Positions 16,078 through 24,823 of a DNA stretch of 64,000 bases are shown here, piece after piece. The translations under genes were made by a program, and so were the position numbers. Location of the stretch: NCBI RefSeq assembly GCF_900188315.1, contig NZ_LT897781.1:2108001-2172000 (forward strand). Direction: 5' to 3'. The stretch is from Marinobacter sp. es.042. Its GTDB lineage: Bacteria > Pseudomonadota > Gammaproteobacteria > Pseudomonadales > Oleiphilaceae. Positions within the stretch are counted from its first letter, which is position 1; each line of letters starts with the position of its first letter. Below the pieces are notes generated by a model. It saw nothing but the letters and a program-made list of their open reading frames with translations, was not told where the DNA came from and did no database searches.

Positions 16078-17607
16078 ATGTATCCTCGATTCAGGCGGTC
16101 GTTAATGGCATCGCTTGTGGCCCTGTCTGTCACGGCTGGCCCATCCGTTGCCGCCGCAGATGGCGAGGACGCGGGATTTTCCGGCACTCGCCTCTGGTCC
16201 AATCAGTTGAAGGATTACGCCCTCCAGTCCCTTCATAACGAAAATGCCATGAGCATGGCCGCCATTCCGCTGAATGGGCCCGGCATTAATCAATACATCA
16301 ATGCCGATGCGCTGATGAGCCCCGGTTCCATCATGAAGCTGGTGACAACTTTTGCAGCGCTCGAGGTTCTCGGCCCCAACCACCATTGGGATACGGATTT
16401 CCTGACCGATGGTGTCATGGTCGGCGACACCCTTGAGGGTAATCTCTACGTCCGCTTCGGGGGCGATCCCAAGCTCACTATTGAACGCCTCTGGACCACA
16501 TTGGGCGAGCTGCGCAGCATGGGCATTACCAGAATCGAGGGAGACCTGATCCTTGATGGTTCCTACTTTCAGGTGGACGCTGGTTTTCCTGCGTTTGAGG
16601 ACAACGGCGACAACCCCCACGCACCGTTCCTGGTAGAACCTTCCGCCTATCTGACCAACCTGAACCTGATGCACTTCCAGGTTCGCGCCGACGAGCGTGG
16701 CACCCAGGCCTGGAGCACGCCTTCCCTGGGCGAAGTCGTCATCGATAACCGCGTGGTTGCAACCGCCGAAGGCCCTTGTCCGTCGCGAAGAAACTTCGAA
16801 TGGGAACCCATTGTTCATGAAGACCACCGAGTGACCGTTCGGGTAACCGGTGAGCTTCCTCAGGGCTGCCGAACCACCAGCTACCTGTCGCTGCTGCCCC
16901 ATGAGCAGTACAGCGCCTCGCTGATTCGTTCGTTGCTGGCTGACCTTGGCGTCGTGGTTTCGGGCGGAGACCTCAATGGCGTTACACCGGAAGACGCACG
17001 GCTGGTCATGAAAACCACCTCGCCGGATCTGGTTACCATGGTGAGGGATATCAACAAGTGGAGCAGCAACGTGATGGCGCGCCAACTGCTGCTCACCATT
17101 GGCGCCGAGAACCGCCTGGAAGACGAGAACGATGACCGAGTTGCCGGCATAAGGGTGCTCTACGACTGGCTCGAAGGCAAAGGCATTAACACGGCGGGCA
17201 TGGTGATCGACAACGGCGCCGGTCTCACCCGACACGGGCGGATCACCGCGCGCCAGGGCGCTCAGATACTGGAACACGCCTGGAACAGCGCCTACTCGGC
17301 AGACCTCATGGCCTCAATGCCTATCATCGCGATGGATGGCACCATGGCACGCCGCCTGCGCAATACCGGCATGGATGGCGAGGGTCGCATCAAGACCGGT
17401 TACCTGGAAAATGTGAGATCGATCGCCGGATTCACCCGCGATTCCAATAACACCACCTGGGCCGTGGTGGGGATGGTCAATAACGATCCTGCCTGGAACG
17501 GCCAGGCCGTGCTGGACCGGATTCTGTATTCACTGCATTTCCGGCCGCCGACAGGGACCGCCATTTCTCATGCAGCTTCCGGCACTTCTGAGACCAGCAT
17601 CCAATAA
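16078..17607 (+). CDS. dacB: D-alanyl-D-alanine carboxypeptidase/endopeptidase (PBP4)
   Basis: A peptidase of family S13 that trims and opens peptidoglycan cross-links in the periplasm. The 509-residue protein has a signal peptide (about 1-27, ending VAA). All three penicillin-binding motifs are present: SIMK (nucleophile serine at 84), SSN at 329-331 and KTG at 439-441. The ATG at 16078 has GGAG 9 bases upstream; the earlier in-frame ATGs would bury the signal peptide. The codons from 16880 onward, including SSN and KTG, are duplicated in tandem immediately downstream. Confidence 0.93.
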   Translation: MYPRFRRSLMASLVALSVTAGPSVAAADGEDAGFSGTRLWSNQLKDYALQSLHNENAMSMAAIPLNGPGINQYINADALMSPGSIMKLVTTFAALEVLGPNHHWDTDFLTDGVMVGDTLEGNLYVRFGGDPKLTIERLWTTLGELRSMGITRIEGDLILDGSYFQVDAGFPAFEDNGDNPHAPFLVEPSAYLTNLNLMHFQVRADERGTQAWSTPSLGEVVIDNRVVATAEGPCPSRRNFEWEPIVHEDHRVTVRVTGELPQGCRTTSYLSLLPHEQYSASLIRSLLADLGVVVSGGDLNGVTPEDARLVMKTTSPDLVTMVRDINKWSSNVMARQLLLTIGAENRLEDENDDRVAGIRVLYDWLEGKGINTAGMVIDNGAGLTRHGRITARQGAQILEHAWNSAYSADLMASMPIIAMDGTMARRLRNTGMDGEGRIKTGYLENVRSIAGFTRDSNNTTWAVVGMVNNDPAWNGQAVLDRILYSLHFRPPTGTAISHAASGTSETSIQ

Positions 17608-17684
17608 AAAACCCCGGCGTAAGCCGGGGCTTTTAAGCTCGATCTTGCTTCCGAGCCTACTCTATAACTGGAACAAAATCGTCC
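16880..17684 (+). repeat. 805-bp tandem duplication, first copy
   Basis: The unit runs from inside dacB (16880) through its stop, the shared terminator and the last codons of the facing DUF4397 gene. By eye it is identical to 17685-18489 for the first 385 bases and the last 73, and differs at about 24 sites between 17265 and 17611. Confidence 0.95.
17606..17634. terminator. dacB terminator
   Basis: The stem CCCCGGC/GCCGGGG (17612-17618 and 17623-17629) with loop GTAA is flanked by an A-run on the left and TTTT on the right, so it can work in both directions. The outermost pair is lost here (A for G at 17611) compared with the second copy. Confidence 0.85.
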
Positions 17685-18412
17685 GCTACCTGTCGCTGCT
17701 GCCCCATGAGCAGTACAGCGCCTCGCTGATTCGTTCGTTGCTGGCTGACCTTGGCGTCGTGGTTTCGGGCGGAGACCTCAATGGCGTTACACCGGAAGAC
17801 GCACGGCTGGTCATGAAAACCACCTCGCCGGATCTGGTTACCATGGTGAGGGATATCAACAAGTGGAGCAGCAACGTGATGGCGCGCCAACTGCTGCTCA
17901 CCATTGGCGCCGAGAACCGCCTGGAAGACGAGAACGATGACCGAGTTGCCGGCATAAGGGTGCTCTACGACTGGCTCGAAGGCAAAGGCATTAACACGGC
18001 GGGCATGGTGATCGACAACGGCGCCGGTCTCACCCGACACGGGCGGATCACCGCGCGCCAGGGCGCTCAAATACTGGAACACGCCTGGAACAGCGCCTAC
18101 TCGGCAGACCTGATGGCTTCCATGCCCATTATCGCGATGGATGGGACCATGGCACGCCGTCTGCGCAATACCGGTATGGATGGCGAGGGTCGCATCAAGA
18201 CCGGTTATCTGGAAAATGTGAGATCGATCGCCGGATTCACCCGCGATTCCAATAACACCACCTGGGCCGTGGTCGGGATGGTCAATAACGATCCTGCCTG
18301 GAACGGCCAGGCCGTGCTGGACCGGATTCTGTATTCGCTGCATTTCAGGCCGCCGACCGGGACTGCTATTTCACGTGCGACTTCCGGCACTTCTGAAACC
18401 AGTATTCAATAA
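17685..18412 (+). pseudogene. dacB 3'-half fragment
   Basis: Encodes the last 241 residues of PBP4, from YLSLLPHEQ to the stop, with SSN and KTG but without the signal peptide, the SxxK serine or a start codon at the break. An open frame does extend left to an ATG at 17570 inside the intact dacB, but that lies in another frame of dacB and has no ribosome site, so expression is unlikely. About 24 differences from the intact gene are almost all synonymous; the two amino-acid changes are His to Arg and Ala to Thr near the C-terminus. The fragment is therefore not decaying like a free pseudogene. Confidence 0.88.
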
Positions 18413-18439
18413 AAAGCCCCGGCGTAAGCCGGGGCTTTT
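18411..18439. terminator. Second copy of the dacB terminator
   Basis: GCCCCGGC/GCCGGGGC (18416-18423, 18428-18435) with loop GTAA and flanking A and T runs. It is a bidirectional terminator between the dacB fragment and the DUF4397 gene, and has a stronger stem than the first copy. Confidence 0.88.
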
Positions 18440-18461
18440 AAGCTCGATCTTGCTTCCGAGC

Positions 18462-19877
18462 CTACTCTATAACTGGAACAAAATCGTCCATGAGCGTTAC
18501 CGTGGCGACGCTTTCGGGCCCTTCATTCAACCGAGCTATGGCAGTGTAGACACCGCCAACTTCCAGATTGAGACTTGGGGATTTGTAAAGCACGGTAGCG
18601 CCATCCGCCGAAGTTATAAAGACAACATAGCTCCCCTCGGCAACGCCAAGGTAACCGGATGACTCAGCATAATTGAAGTCGTCCAGAGCAGGCATGGAAT
18701 TACCTATGAGCGTGTTCTCGGCACCCCCAGCGTCCGTCGGAATAAGGAACACATCGACTGTGGGCGCTTCAACCGCTCCATGTATAACCCTCAGTTTTGC
18801 TTCTGTGGCAATTCGACGATTGTTGTCAGCAAAAACCAAAGCATCAAGCCCCTCCGCAAGTACACCTGCGGCAACAACGGTGTTTAAATCGCCGTTCGCA
18901 AAATTCAAAGTTGCATCGATAGCAGTCGAAGCAGTCACTCCTGTAGCTGTGACTGCAACACGGTTGTCGCCGGCATCAAGGGGAACGTACTCGCCTGTTG
19001 ATGGCGCACCAGGCACTGTCTCACCAAATGCTAGATCAGTGGCCGCAGGCGATCCATCGGGCTCTTCGTTGAGATAAATGTCGACATTCGGAGTGGGAGC
19101 GGATGAATTATGAACTGCGCGGATACCAGCTCCCGTTCCAATATCGAGAAGTTCGGATACCTCAGCGCCGTTCAGAACCAAAAGACTCACAGGTGAACTT
19201 CCGAAGACCGTATTGTCAACAGCGCCTACCAGAAGGTCAGAACCCGCCGGCAACCCAATCTGTCCGCTGTCGTATACAACTCCGGTAGATCCTGCAGCGG
19301 TAACCCGGATCTGATAATCGTCCGATGCAGGCAGCTCCAGTGGGCCAACACTTTCTTTAAAGGAGAAGCTGAAGGTAGCTTCAGCAGGGAGCGGATCCCC
19401 AAATGCAGTCACATATACATCCACTGGACCAGCGGCAACGGTCTCGGCCTCGGGCGAAAGATGGGCAACCCTCAGACGTGCGCTGTTGGCATCATCACGG
19501 GCGCCATCGTCCGTCAAGATCAGCGGCTCGATGGTCTCGTCACCAACTTTGCCAACTGCGATCACGTCATAGTTGGTATCCGCACGGAGCGACACTCCAT
19601 CAGCGGAAATTACGGTCGCGGTCTCACCGCCCGGCAGCAATCCATCGACCGCGATGTCGGCAAGACCGGCACCCGGAGTGAGGACGGCAGCCTGCTTGTA
19701 ATCAGCGCCGGGAACGACAACATCACCGTTCACCCGGACATTCACCGCAGGTGCATCAGACGACGCATGCAGGACCCGAACACTGGTGGTTGCCGGATCA
19801 TCATCGTCATCAAGCCAACACCCGGATAGCATAACGCTACCCGCCAAAACCATCGGTAAAGCATATTTTGTATTCAT
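18462..19877 (-). CDS. DUF4397 lipoprotein
   Basis: A 471-residue lipoprotein, probably surface or periplasmic, of unknown function. The N-terminus has a lipoprotein signal with lipobox LSGC (Cys about residue 20), followed by an acidic WLDDDDD linker; the Asp after Cys-Trp-Leu does not sit at the +2 position. Two DUF4397 repeats follow, opening with VRVLHASSDAPAVNV near 34 and IRAVHNSSAPTPNVDIYL near 250, with a third partial unit LRVIHGAVEAPTVDVFL near 360. These are beta-sandwich-like repeats common in secreted proteins. The ATG at 19877 has GGGGAAT upstream. The last codons (DDFVPVIE and stop) are duplicated at 17659-17684. Confidence 0.87.
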   Translation of the reverse strand: MNTKYALPMVLAGSVMLSGCWLDDDDDPATTSVRVLHASSDAPAVNVRVNGDVVVPGADYKQAAVLTPGAGLADIAVDGLLPGGETATVISADGVSLRADTNYDVIAVGKVGDETIEPLILTDDGARDDANSARLRVAHLSPEAETVAAGPVDVYVTAFGDPLPAEATFSFSFKESVGPLELPASDDYQIRVTAAGSTGVVYDSGQIGLPAGSDLLVGAVDNTVFGSSPVSLLVLNGAEVSELLDIGTGAGIRAVHNSSAPTPNVDIYLNEEPDGSPAATDLAFGETVPGAPSTGEYVPLDAGDNRVAVTATGVTASTAIDATLNFANGDLNTVVAAGVLAEGLDALVFADNNRRIATEAKLRVIHGAVEAPTVDVFLIPTDAGGAENTLIGNSMPALDDFNYAESSGYLGVAEGSYVVFITSADGATVLYKSPSLNLEVGGVYTAIARLNEGPESVATVTLMDDFVPVIE

Positions 19878-20032
19878 TGTTTCTATTCCCCACTTGTCGA
19901 GGTTGATTACCAGGATTTTGATGGTTCGAACCTGCACAAATTCAATCCATGATTTATGCGTCAATGCATTTACGGGGAGTCAGAAAGAACGGATTTGCAT
20001 CTTTTAACATTTAAGCTTACATCTGTACGCAA

Positions 20033-20272
20033 TCAGTCAAATCTGCGCATGGTGAACTCAGTCATCTTCCCGGCAAGCGGCGCGATGAACGTCACCAGAG
20101 GAAAAGCGACGGCCCAGGCAACGAGAAAAGCCGGCCCCCACCGGTAGTGGAACTCGCCGTCGATGCCCGTGTTGATGAAGGTGATCACCCCGGACATCAG
20201 CAGCGACATAATTCCGGACATGTAAAAGCCAAAAATCAGCTGGCGTAGACGTGAAAGTCTCATTTTGCTCAT
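20033..20272 (-). CDS. DUF2798 small membrane protein
   Basis: A 79-residue protein with two membrane helices, about 12-35 (FGFYMSGIMSLLMSGVITFI) and 47-68 (WGPAFLVAWAVAFPLVTFIAP), in the pattern of DUF2798. Function unknown. The ATG at 20272 follows AGGAG at 7 bases. It is divergent from the lipoprotein gene at 20417 and lies 155 bases upstream of the DUF4397 gene; that gap shows no other feature. Confidence 0.85.
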   Translation of the reverse strand: MSKMRLSRLRQLIFGFYMSGIMSLLMSGVITFINTGIDGEFHYRWGPAFLVAWAVAFPLVTFIAPLAGKMTEFTMRRFD

Positions 20273-20416
20273 GACTTCTCCTGAAGAATGCTCCAGGGTT
20301 CCCCGGAGCAGCATCTGAAAGGCGTGATATGTCGTACATTGATATCACTCAAAGCTGAAATGATAGTGAGCTTGCAATCTTTTTTCGATAAGCCTTTTTA
20401 CCAAGACAGGTGGGCC

Positions 20417-21295
20417 ATGGATACTGCCAAAGACAGGGCACCCGGCTTTTTCAAACCGTTTGTCCTCATTCTGGTACTGGCGTTTGCTCTGGTTGGCTGC
20501 AGTTCAACCAAGCTCGCTTATCGATACGCGGACTGGGGCATCGTGTGGTGGGTAGAAGACTACGTGACACTGACGGCCGACCAGAAACAGCAGCTCAACA
20601 GCAATATTGAGCAACTGCGCCAATGGCATTGCAGCGCCGAACTGCCGCGCTACAAGGCCTGGCTGGATGAACTCGAATCTGATGTTTCCAGCAACCCACC
20701 CGACAAGGCCACCGTCGACTACCATCAACAACAGCTTTTCAGTTTCTTCCCGAGTCTTCTGGAAAAGGCAACGCCTGTCGCGGTAAACCTTCTCTCAAGC
20801 CTGAGCGATGAACAGGTTCAGGAGTTGGCGGACAACATGGCGCAAAGCCAGAGGGAAATGGAGGACGAATTCCTGGCCGATTCCCCGGAGGCGACAGCAG
20901 AAGCACGTGCAGAGAGAACCGCAGAGCGGGTTGAGCGATGGCTCGGGGACCTGAACAGCGAGCAGCGCGACATTGTGCGGCAATGGTCCGCCAATCGGGG
21001 CGAGCAGACTCAAATCTGGCTGCAGGGTCGAAGGAACTGGCAATTGGCCTTGCTGGAACTGCTGGAAAACAGAAACGCGCCGACGTTCGAGGCTGAGCTG
21101 GAATACCTGATTCTGAATTCCGAGGAAGTACGGGGCGAGGCTTACAAAGCCATGATGGCGGAGAGCCGCGTTGCCATGGCCTCCCTGACGCATGATCTGA
21201 TCCTTGCCGGTAGCGAAGAGACGCTTGCCCTCCTGAAGAACAGAGCCGTGGAGCTCAACAATGATTTTGAAACGCTGACCTGTTCGCCGGCCTGA
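20417..21295 (+). CDS. DUF6279 family lipoprotein
   Basis: A 292-residue lipoprotein of unknown function. The signal peptide has lipobox LVGC (Cys near residue 29), followed by SSTKLAYRYADWGIVWWVEDYV, which is characteristic of this family. The rest is predicted as long helices rich in Glu, Gln and Arg, including a charged stretch EATAEARAERTAERVERW near 160. The ATG at 20417 is preceded by AGGTGG. It converges on the SDR gene, with a perfect hairpin between the two stops. Confidence 0.83.
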   Translation: MDTAKDRAPGFFKPFVLILVLAFALVGCSSTKLAYRYADWGIVWWVEDYVTLTADQKQQLNSNIEQLRQWHCSAELPRYKAWLDELESDVSSNPPDKATVDYHQQQLFSFFPSLLEKATPVAVNLLSSLSDEQVQELADNMAQSQREMEDEFLADSPEATAEARAERTAERVERWLGDLNSEQRDIVRQWSANRGEQTQIWLQGRRNWQLALLELLENRNAPTFEAELEYLILNSEEVRGEAYKAMMAESRVAMASLTHDLILAGSEETLALLKNRAVELNNDFETLTCSPA

Positions 21296-21316
21296 TAATC
21301 GCGCTCGCGTGAACGT

Positions 21317-21346
21317 GGGGTCAGATGAAGGCTTTCATCTGACCCC
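21317..21346. repeat. GGGGTCAGATGAA hairpin between convergent genes
   Basis: A 13-base perfect inverted repeat (21317-21329 and 21334-21346) with loop GGCT, lying between the lipoprotein and SDR stops. There is no T-run, so it is at best a weak terminator. GGGGTCAGA-type palindromes recur in many gammaproteobacterial genomes, which suggests a dispersed repeat. Confidence 0.6.
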
Positions 21347-21355
21347 TGGTTAGCC

Positions 21356-22126
21356 TCAGACCGTCAAATAACCACCGTCGGCATTGATGCAGGCGCCCGT
21401 GGTGTAGCTGGAAGCATCGGAAACCAGATAGAGCACCGTACCCGCCATCTCGCCCGGATCGGCCACCCGCTTCATGGGGATATGGGCCATGGCCTGCTTC
21501 TTGATAGCTTCGTTGGTGGTCAGGGCGCTGGCAAACTTGGTATCGGTCAGCCCTGGCAGTAACGCGTTCACGCGGATTTTCTGCTGACCCAGCTCCATGG
21601 CGAAGGACTTGGTCATGGAGATTACGGCGGCCTTGGTGACCGAGTAAATGCCCTGATAGTGACCCGGATTGACGCCATTCACGGACGCCACGTTCACAAT
21701 GGAGCCGCCACCGGCTTTCTTCATCATCTGGGCGCCGCGGGCGCACATGAAGAAATAACCACGGATGTTCACATCCACGGTCTTGTTGAAGGCACCCAGA
21801 TCTGTGTCCTCGACCGGCCCGAAGTAAGGGTTGGCAGCGGCGTTGTTCACCAGGATGTCCAGCTTGCCGTGGGTCTGTTCAATATGCCCCCAGATGCTCT
21901 CGATCTGATCCATATCTCCGATGTGGCAGGCGTAGGCTTCGGCGCTGCCGCCGCCATCCCGGATTCTGCTGGCAACCGCTTCACAACCGTCAATCTTGCG
22001 ACTGCTTACGATGACGTGAGCGCCGTAATCGGCCAGGGTCCGGGCAATGCTCTCGCCGATGCCGCGGCTGGCACCGGTAATCAGGGCAACCTTGCCAGTC
22101 AGATCAAACAGGTTCTTGCTGCTCAT
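21356..22126 (-). CDS. SDR-family oxidoreductase (first of two)
   Basis: A 256-residue short-chain dehydrogenase. The NAD(P) motif is TGASRGIG near residue 17, the structural NNAAA near 95, the catalytic Ser in VASVNG and the YxxxK motif YSVTK near 164. NADP preference is suggested by SSRK after the second strand. It is the last gene of a leftward set (acyl-CoA dehydrogenase, SDR, phosphotransferase, histidine phosphatase, SDR), so a role in acyl-CoA or hydroxyacid oxidation is likely. The specific substrate cannot be read. Confidence 0.88.
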   Translation of the reverse strand: MSSKNLFDLTGKVALITGASRGIGESIARTLADYGAHVIVSSRKIDGCEAVASRIRDGGGSAEAYACHIGDMDQIESIWGHIEQTHGKLDILVNNAAANPYFGPVEDTDLGAFNKTVDVNIRGYFFMCARGAQMMKKAGGGSIVNVASVNGVNPGHYQGIYSVTKAAVISMTKSFAMELGQQKIRVNALLPGLTDTKFASALTTNEAIKKQAMAHIPMKRVADPGEMAGTVLYLVSDASSYTTGACINADGGYLTV

Positions 22127-22143
22127 TCGTTCACCTCAATTCA

Positions 22144-22833
22144 CTATCGGAATGTCACCAGGGCGGGATCATCCGCTTCCAGGTGGCTGTAGTTATTAAA
22201 AACGGCCAGGCTACGCCGGGGCCCCGAATACAGGACCCGCGACACGCTGGTGTTGGCGATCACCTCGTTCAGGCCAAGTGCCCGGGCGTCATCCAGGCCA
22301 AGCAGATGCTGGGCGATTACGGAAATCGGGCCGCCAGAGGTCGCCACCAGCACGTCGCCGCCATCGGCGTACTCAATCATCTCCTCGAAGGCCGCCAGAA
22401 CGCGGGCCTTGAAGTCCGGCCAGCTTTCCTCGTACTCGTGGTCAAACTCGCCAGAGGCCCAGCGATGCACCGCGTGCACAAAGGCCTCCTGGAACGCTTT
22501 GGCCGGTTTGGGAAACGCCTTGAGGTCCCGCGCCATCACGGCACGGTCACTCCACTCCGGGCGGTACCGGGCCACCACAGTGGTGTGATCAAACTCGTTG
22601 AAGCCGGGAACCACCTGCATATCGGGCAGTTTCACTCCGTACCCGGTGGCGATGGCTTCAACGGTTTCCCGGTGGCGTTCCAGATCGCCTCCGAAAACCG
22701 CTGCCGGTTCCACTTTGCCCGCCAGCCAGCGGCCAAGCACCCTGCCCTGCTCCCAGCCCGTGGGAGACAGTTGATCGTAGTTTTCTTTCCCGAAACTGGC
22801 CTGGCCGTGACGAACCAGATAAATCGTCGCCAT
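22144..22833 (-). CDS. Cytoplasmic histidine phosphatase family protein
   Basis: A 229-residue phosphoglycerate-mutase-like phosphatase with the catalytic LVRHGQASFG at the very N-terminus, no signal peptide, an arginine and Glu block typical of the family (GGDLERHRETVEAI) and the later histidine region replaced by SGGPISVIAQHLLG. Its ATG overlaps the stop of the phosphotransferase gene as TAATG, so the two are translationally coupled. That coupling to a kinase-like protein makes action on the same phosphorylated intermediate conceivable. Confidence 0.88.
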   Translation of the reverse strand: MATIYLVRHGQASFGKENYDQLSPTGWEQGRVLGRWLAGKVEPAAVFGGDLERHRETVEAIATGYGVKLPDMQVVPGFNEFDHTTVVARYRPEWSDRAVMARDLKAFPKPAKAFQEAFVHAVHRWASGEFDHEYEESWPDFKARVLAAFEEMIEYADGGDVLVATSGGPISVIAQHLLGLDDARALGLNEVIANTSVSRVLYSGPRRSLAVFNNYSHLEADDPALVTFR

Positions 22834-23897
22834 TACAGGAGGCTCTCCGCAATCAACCGCTGGCAGCGCTTCTCGAGATAATTAGCGGCATGGCCAAAGG
22901 CGGCGAAACGCTTGTCCTTGGTCTGGCCATGGTAGAACCGGTAATAGATCTGCTGGATGATCACTGCCAGCCGGAACAGGCCGTAGATCTCATAGAAGTC
23001 GAAGTTATCGACCTTGAAGCCGGACTGCTCCATGTAATATGCCACCACTTCCTTGCGGGTAAGCATGCCCGGGCGATGGGTCGGCTGGCGGCGCAGCATC
23101 TGGAACGGGCCTTCGTCGTCCGCCTCAATCCAGTAGGCCAGGCTGTTCCCCAGATCCATCAGCGGATCCCCGATGGTGGCCATCTCCCAGTCCAGCACGC
23201 CGATGACCTCAAACGGGTTGTCAGGGCTCAGCACCACGTTATCGAAGCGGAAATCGTTGTGGATCACCACCTGGGCAATGTCTTCAGGCATCTTGTCGTT
23301 GAGCCAGCTCATCACCTGCTCGAAGTCGCCCACATCGTCGGTGCGTGCCTTGCGGAAACGGTCACTCCAGCCGCCAATCTGGCGCTGAACGTAGCCCTCG
23401 CCCTTGCCCAGCTTGTCCAGGCCTGCTGCCTTGGCATCCACACGGTGCAGATCCACCAGCTTGTCGATCACATTCAGGCAAAGCTTGCGGGTATCGGCTT
23501 CACTGAGCTCGAAATCCTTCGGAAAGTCCTGGCGCAGGATGATGCCCTTCAACCGTTCCATCACGTAGAAATCGCAACCCAGCACATCGTGATCATCGCA
23601 AATGGCAATGATGTTGGGCACGTAGGGATAAACCGGTTTGAGCGCCCGCATGACCTTCGCCTCACGCAGCATGTCGTGGGCAGACTTGGCGATCTTGCCG
23701 AACGGCGGCCGCCGCAAGACGTAGGACCGGTCGCCGTAATCCACCTGGTAGGTCAGGTTTGAGGCGCCGCCCGGGTATTGACGAATCTCTGGCTCGCCTT
23801 GCAGATCAGGGATCGCCTCTTTCATGAACCGGTCTACAGCGCCAGTATCCAGCTCCTCGCCTTCCCGGATGTCCACGGCCTCGTCGATCTGGGTCAT
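22833..23897 (-). CDS. Kinase-like phosphotransferase (ACAD10/LvaA type)
   Basis: An APH/choline-kinase-fold protein of 354 residues. It has the nucleotide-binding N-lobe (YPGGASNLTYQVDY, then YVLRRPPFGK), the catalytic loop IHNDFRFDN near 205 and the metal-binding GVLDWEMATIGDP near 228. In this family the N-terminal domain of animal ACAD10/11 and the bacterial LvaA protein phosphorylate 4-hydroxyacyl-CoA. The acyl-CoA dehydrogenase in the same set makes that chemistry the best guess. An aminoglycoside kinase is unlikely. Confidence 0.85.
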   Translation of the reverse strand: MTQIDEAVDIREGEELDTGAVDRFMKEAIPDLQGEPEIRQYPGGASNLTYQVDYGDRSYVLRRPPFGKIAKSAHDMLREAKVMRALKPVYPYVPNIIAICDDHDVLGCDFYVMERLKGIILRQDFPKDFELSEADTRKLCLNVIDKLVDLHRVDAKAAGLDKLGKGEGYVQRQIGGWSDRFRKARTDDVGDFEQVMSWLNDKMPEDIAQVVIHNDFRFDNVVLSPDNPFEVIGVLDWEMATIGDPLMDLGNSLAYWIEADDEGPFQMLRRQPTHRPGMLTRKEVVAYYMEQSGFKVDNFDFYEIYGLFRLAVIIQQIYYRFYHGQTKDKRFAAFGHAANYLEKRCQRLIAESLL

Positions 23898-23948
23898 TCA
23901 GGACTCTCCTTTTGAATCTTCAGTTAAAGACAGTTAAAAACAGCGCCC

Positions 23949-24767
23949 TCAGGCCTTGCTGCCACCCATCTTGCTCATCCAGCGCTTGCTTTCCTGATGC
24001 ATCAGCCAATCGAAAGCCTTGGGCGCATGGCGCTTGAGCATCCACATACGGCGCTCCTTGGCATGGGGCAATACCCAGAAGCTCTTGTTTTCCACCGACC
24101 GGAAAATATCCTCGGCCACATCCTCGGCGGTCACCGTGGACCGCTTCATCAGCTTGTTCACATTCTGCTGAATGCCGGGGATATCTGAACGCATGCTGCT
24201 GGTCAGATTGGTCTGGAAAAACGCCGGGCACACGCAGCTCACATGAATACCCGCATCCCGAAGCTCCTGGCTCAGGGTTTCAGACAGGGCAATCACCCCG
24301 GCCTTGGTCACATTGTAGCTATCCATCAACGGCGCCAGCATGAGCCCGGCCATGGAAGCCACATTCACGAACGCCCCGGAGCCCTGCTGCTTGAACTGCG
24401 GCGTGAACGCCTTACAGCCGCGAACCACACCCAGCACGTTGATATCGAGAATCCACTCCCAATCCGCCATGGTGGTATCTTCAATGGAACCGGCCGAAGC
24501 AACACCGGCGTTGTTCACCACCACATCGACGCCGCCCCATTTCTTCACGAGATCATCGCGGACCTTTTCGAAATCGGTCAGGCGTCGAACATCGCACTCG
24601 ACGAAATAACCTTCGCCTCCGGCCGCATTAATCTCTTTCTCGACGCCAACACCTTGCTCCGGATTAATGTCGCCGATGCAAACTTTGGCGCCTTCTTTGG
24701 CATAACGCAGTGCTATGGCGCGGCCAAGTCCGCTCGCGCCGCCCGTGATGAATACTCTTTGTGTCAT
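23949..24767 (-). CDS. SDR-family oxidoreductase (second of two)
   Basis: A 272-residue short-chain dehydrogenase. Cofactor motif TGGASGLG near residue 8, NNAG near 88, catalytic Ser in VASMAG and YNVTK near 155. Asp in CIGDIN after the second strand points to NAD. The C-terminal extension (LMKRSTVTAEDVAEDIF and following) is the type seen in SDRs that act on bulky or acyl substrates. It lies between the phosphotransferase and acyl-CoA dehydrogenase genes, with repeat copy C on its upstream side. Confidence 0.87.
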   Translation of the reverse strand: MTQRVFITGGASGLGRAIALRYAKEGAKVCIGDINPEQGVGVEKEINAAGGEGYFVECDVRRLTDFEKVRDDLVKKWGGVDVVVNNAGVASAGSIEDTTMADWEWILDINVLGVVRGCKAFTPQFKQQGSGAFVNVASMAGLMLAPLMDSYNVTKAGVIALSETLSQELRDAGIHVSCVCPAFFQTNLTSSMRSDIPGIQQNVNKLMKRSTVTAEDVAEDIFRSVENKSFWVLPHAKERRMWMLKRHAPKAFDWLMHQESKRWMSKMGGSKA

Positions 24768-24823
24768 GGTGATTCCCGTTGTATCGGATTTTTAGTCAGC
24801 TTAACTCACAGGTATACGAGAGT

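Larger units (their letters stand above)
17685..18489 (+). repeat. 805-bp tandem duplication, second copy
   Basis: Directly abuts the first copy. Its left join is to the last codons of the DUF4397 gene carried by copy one, and its right end lies inside the intact DUF4397 gene. Contains the dacB fragment, a terminator and the tail of the DUF4397 gene. Confidence 0.95.

Noticed and set aside
16102..17277. 391-codon antisense frame in dacB
   Set aside because: Opposite strand of an intact PBP4 gene; no recognisable domain.
17570..17684. ATG at 17570 as start for the dacB fragment
   Set aside because: It lies out of frame inside intact dacB, has no ribosome site, and would join a junk leader to the fragment.
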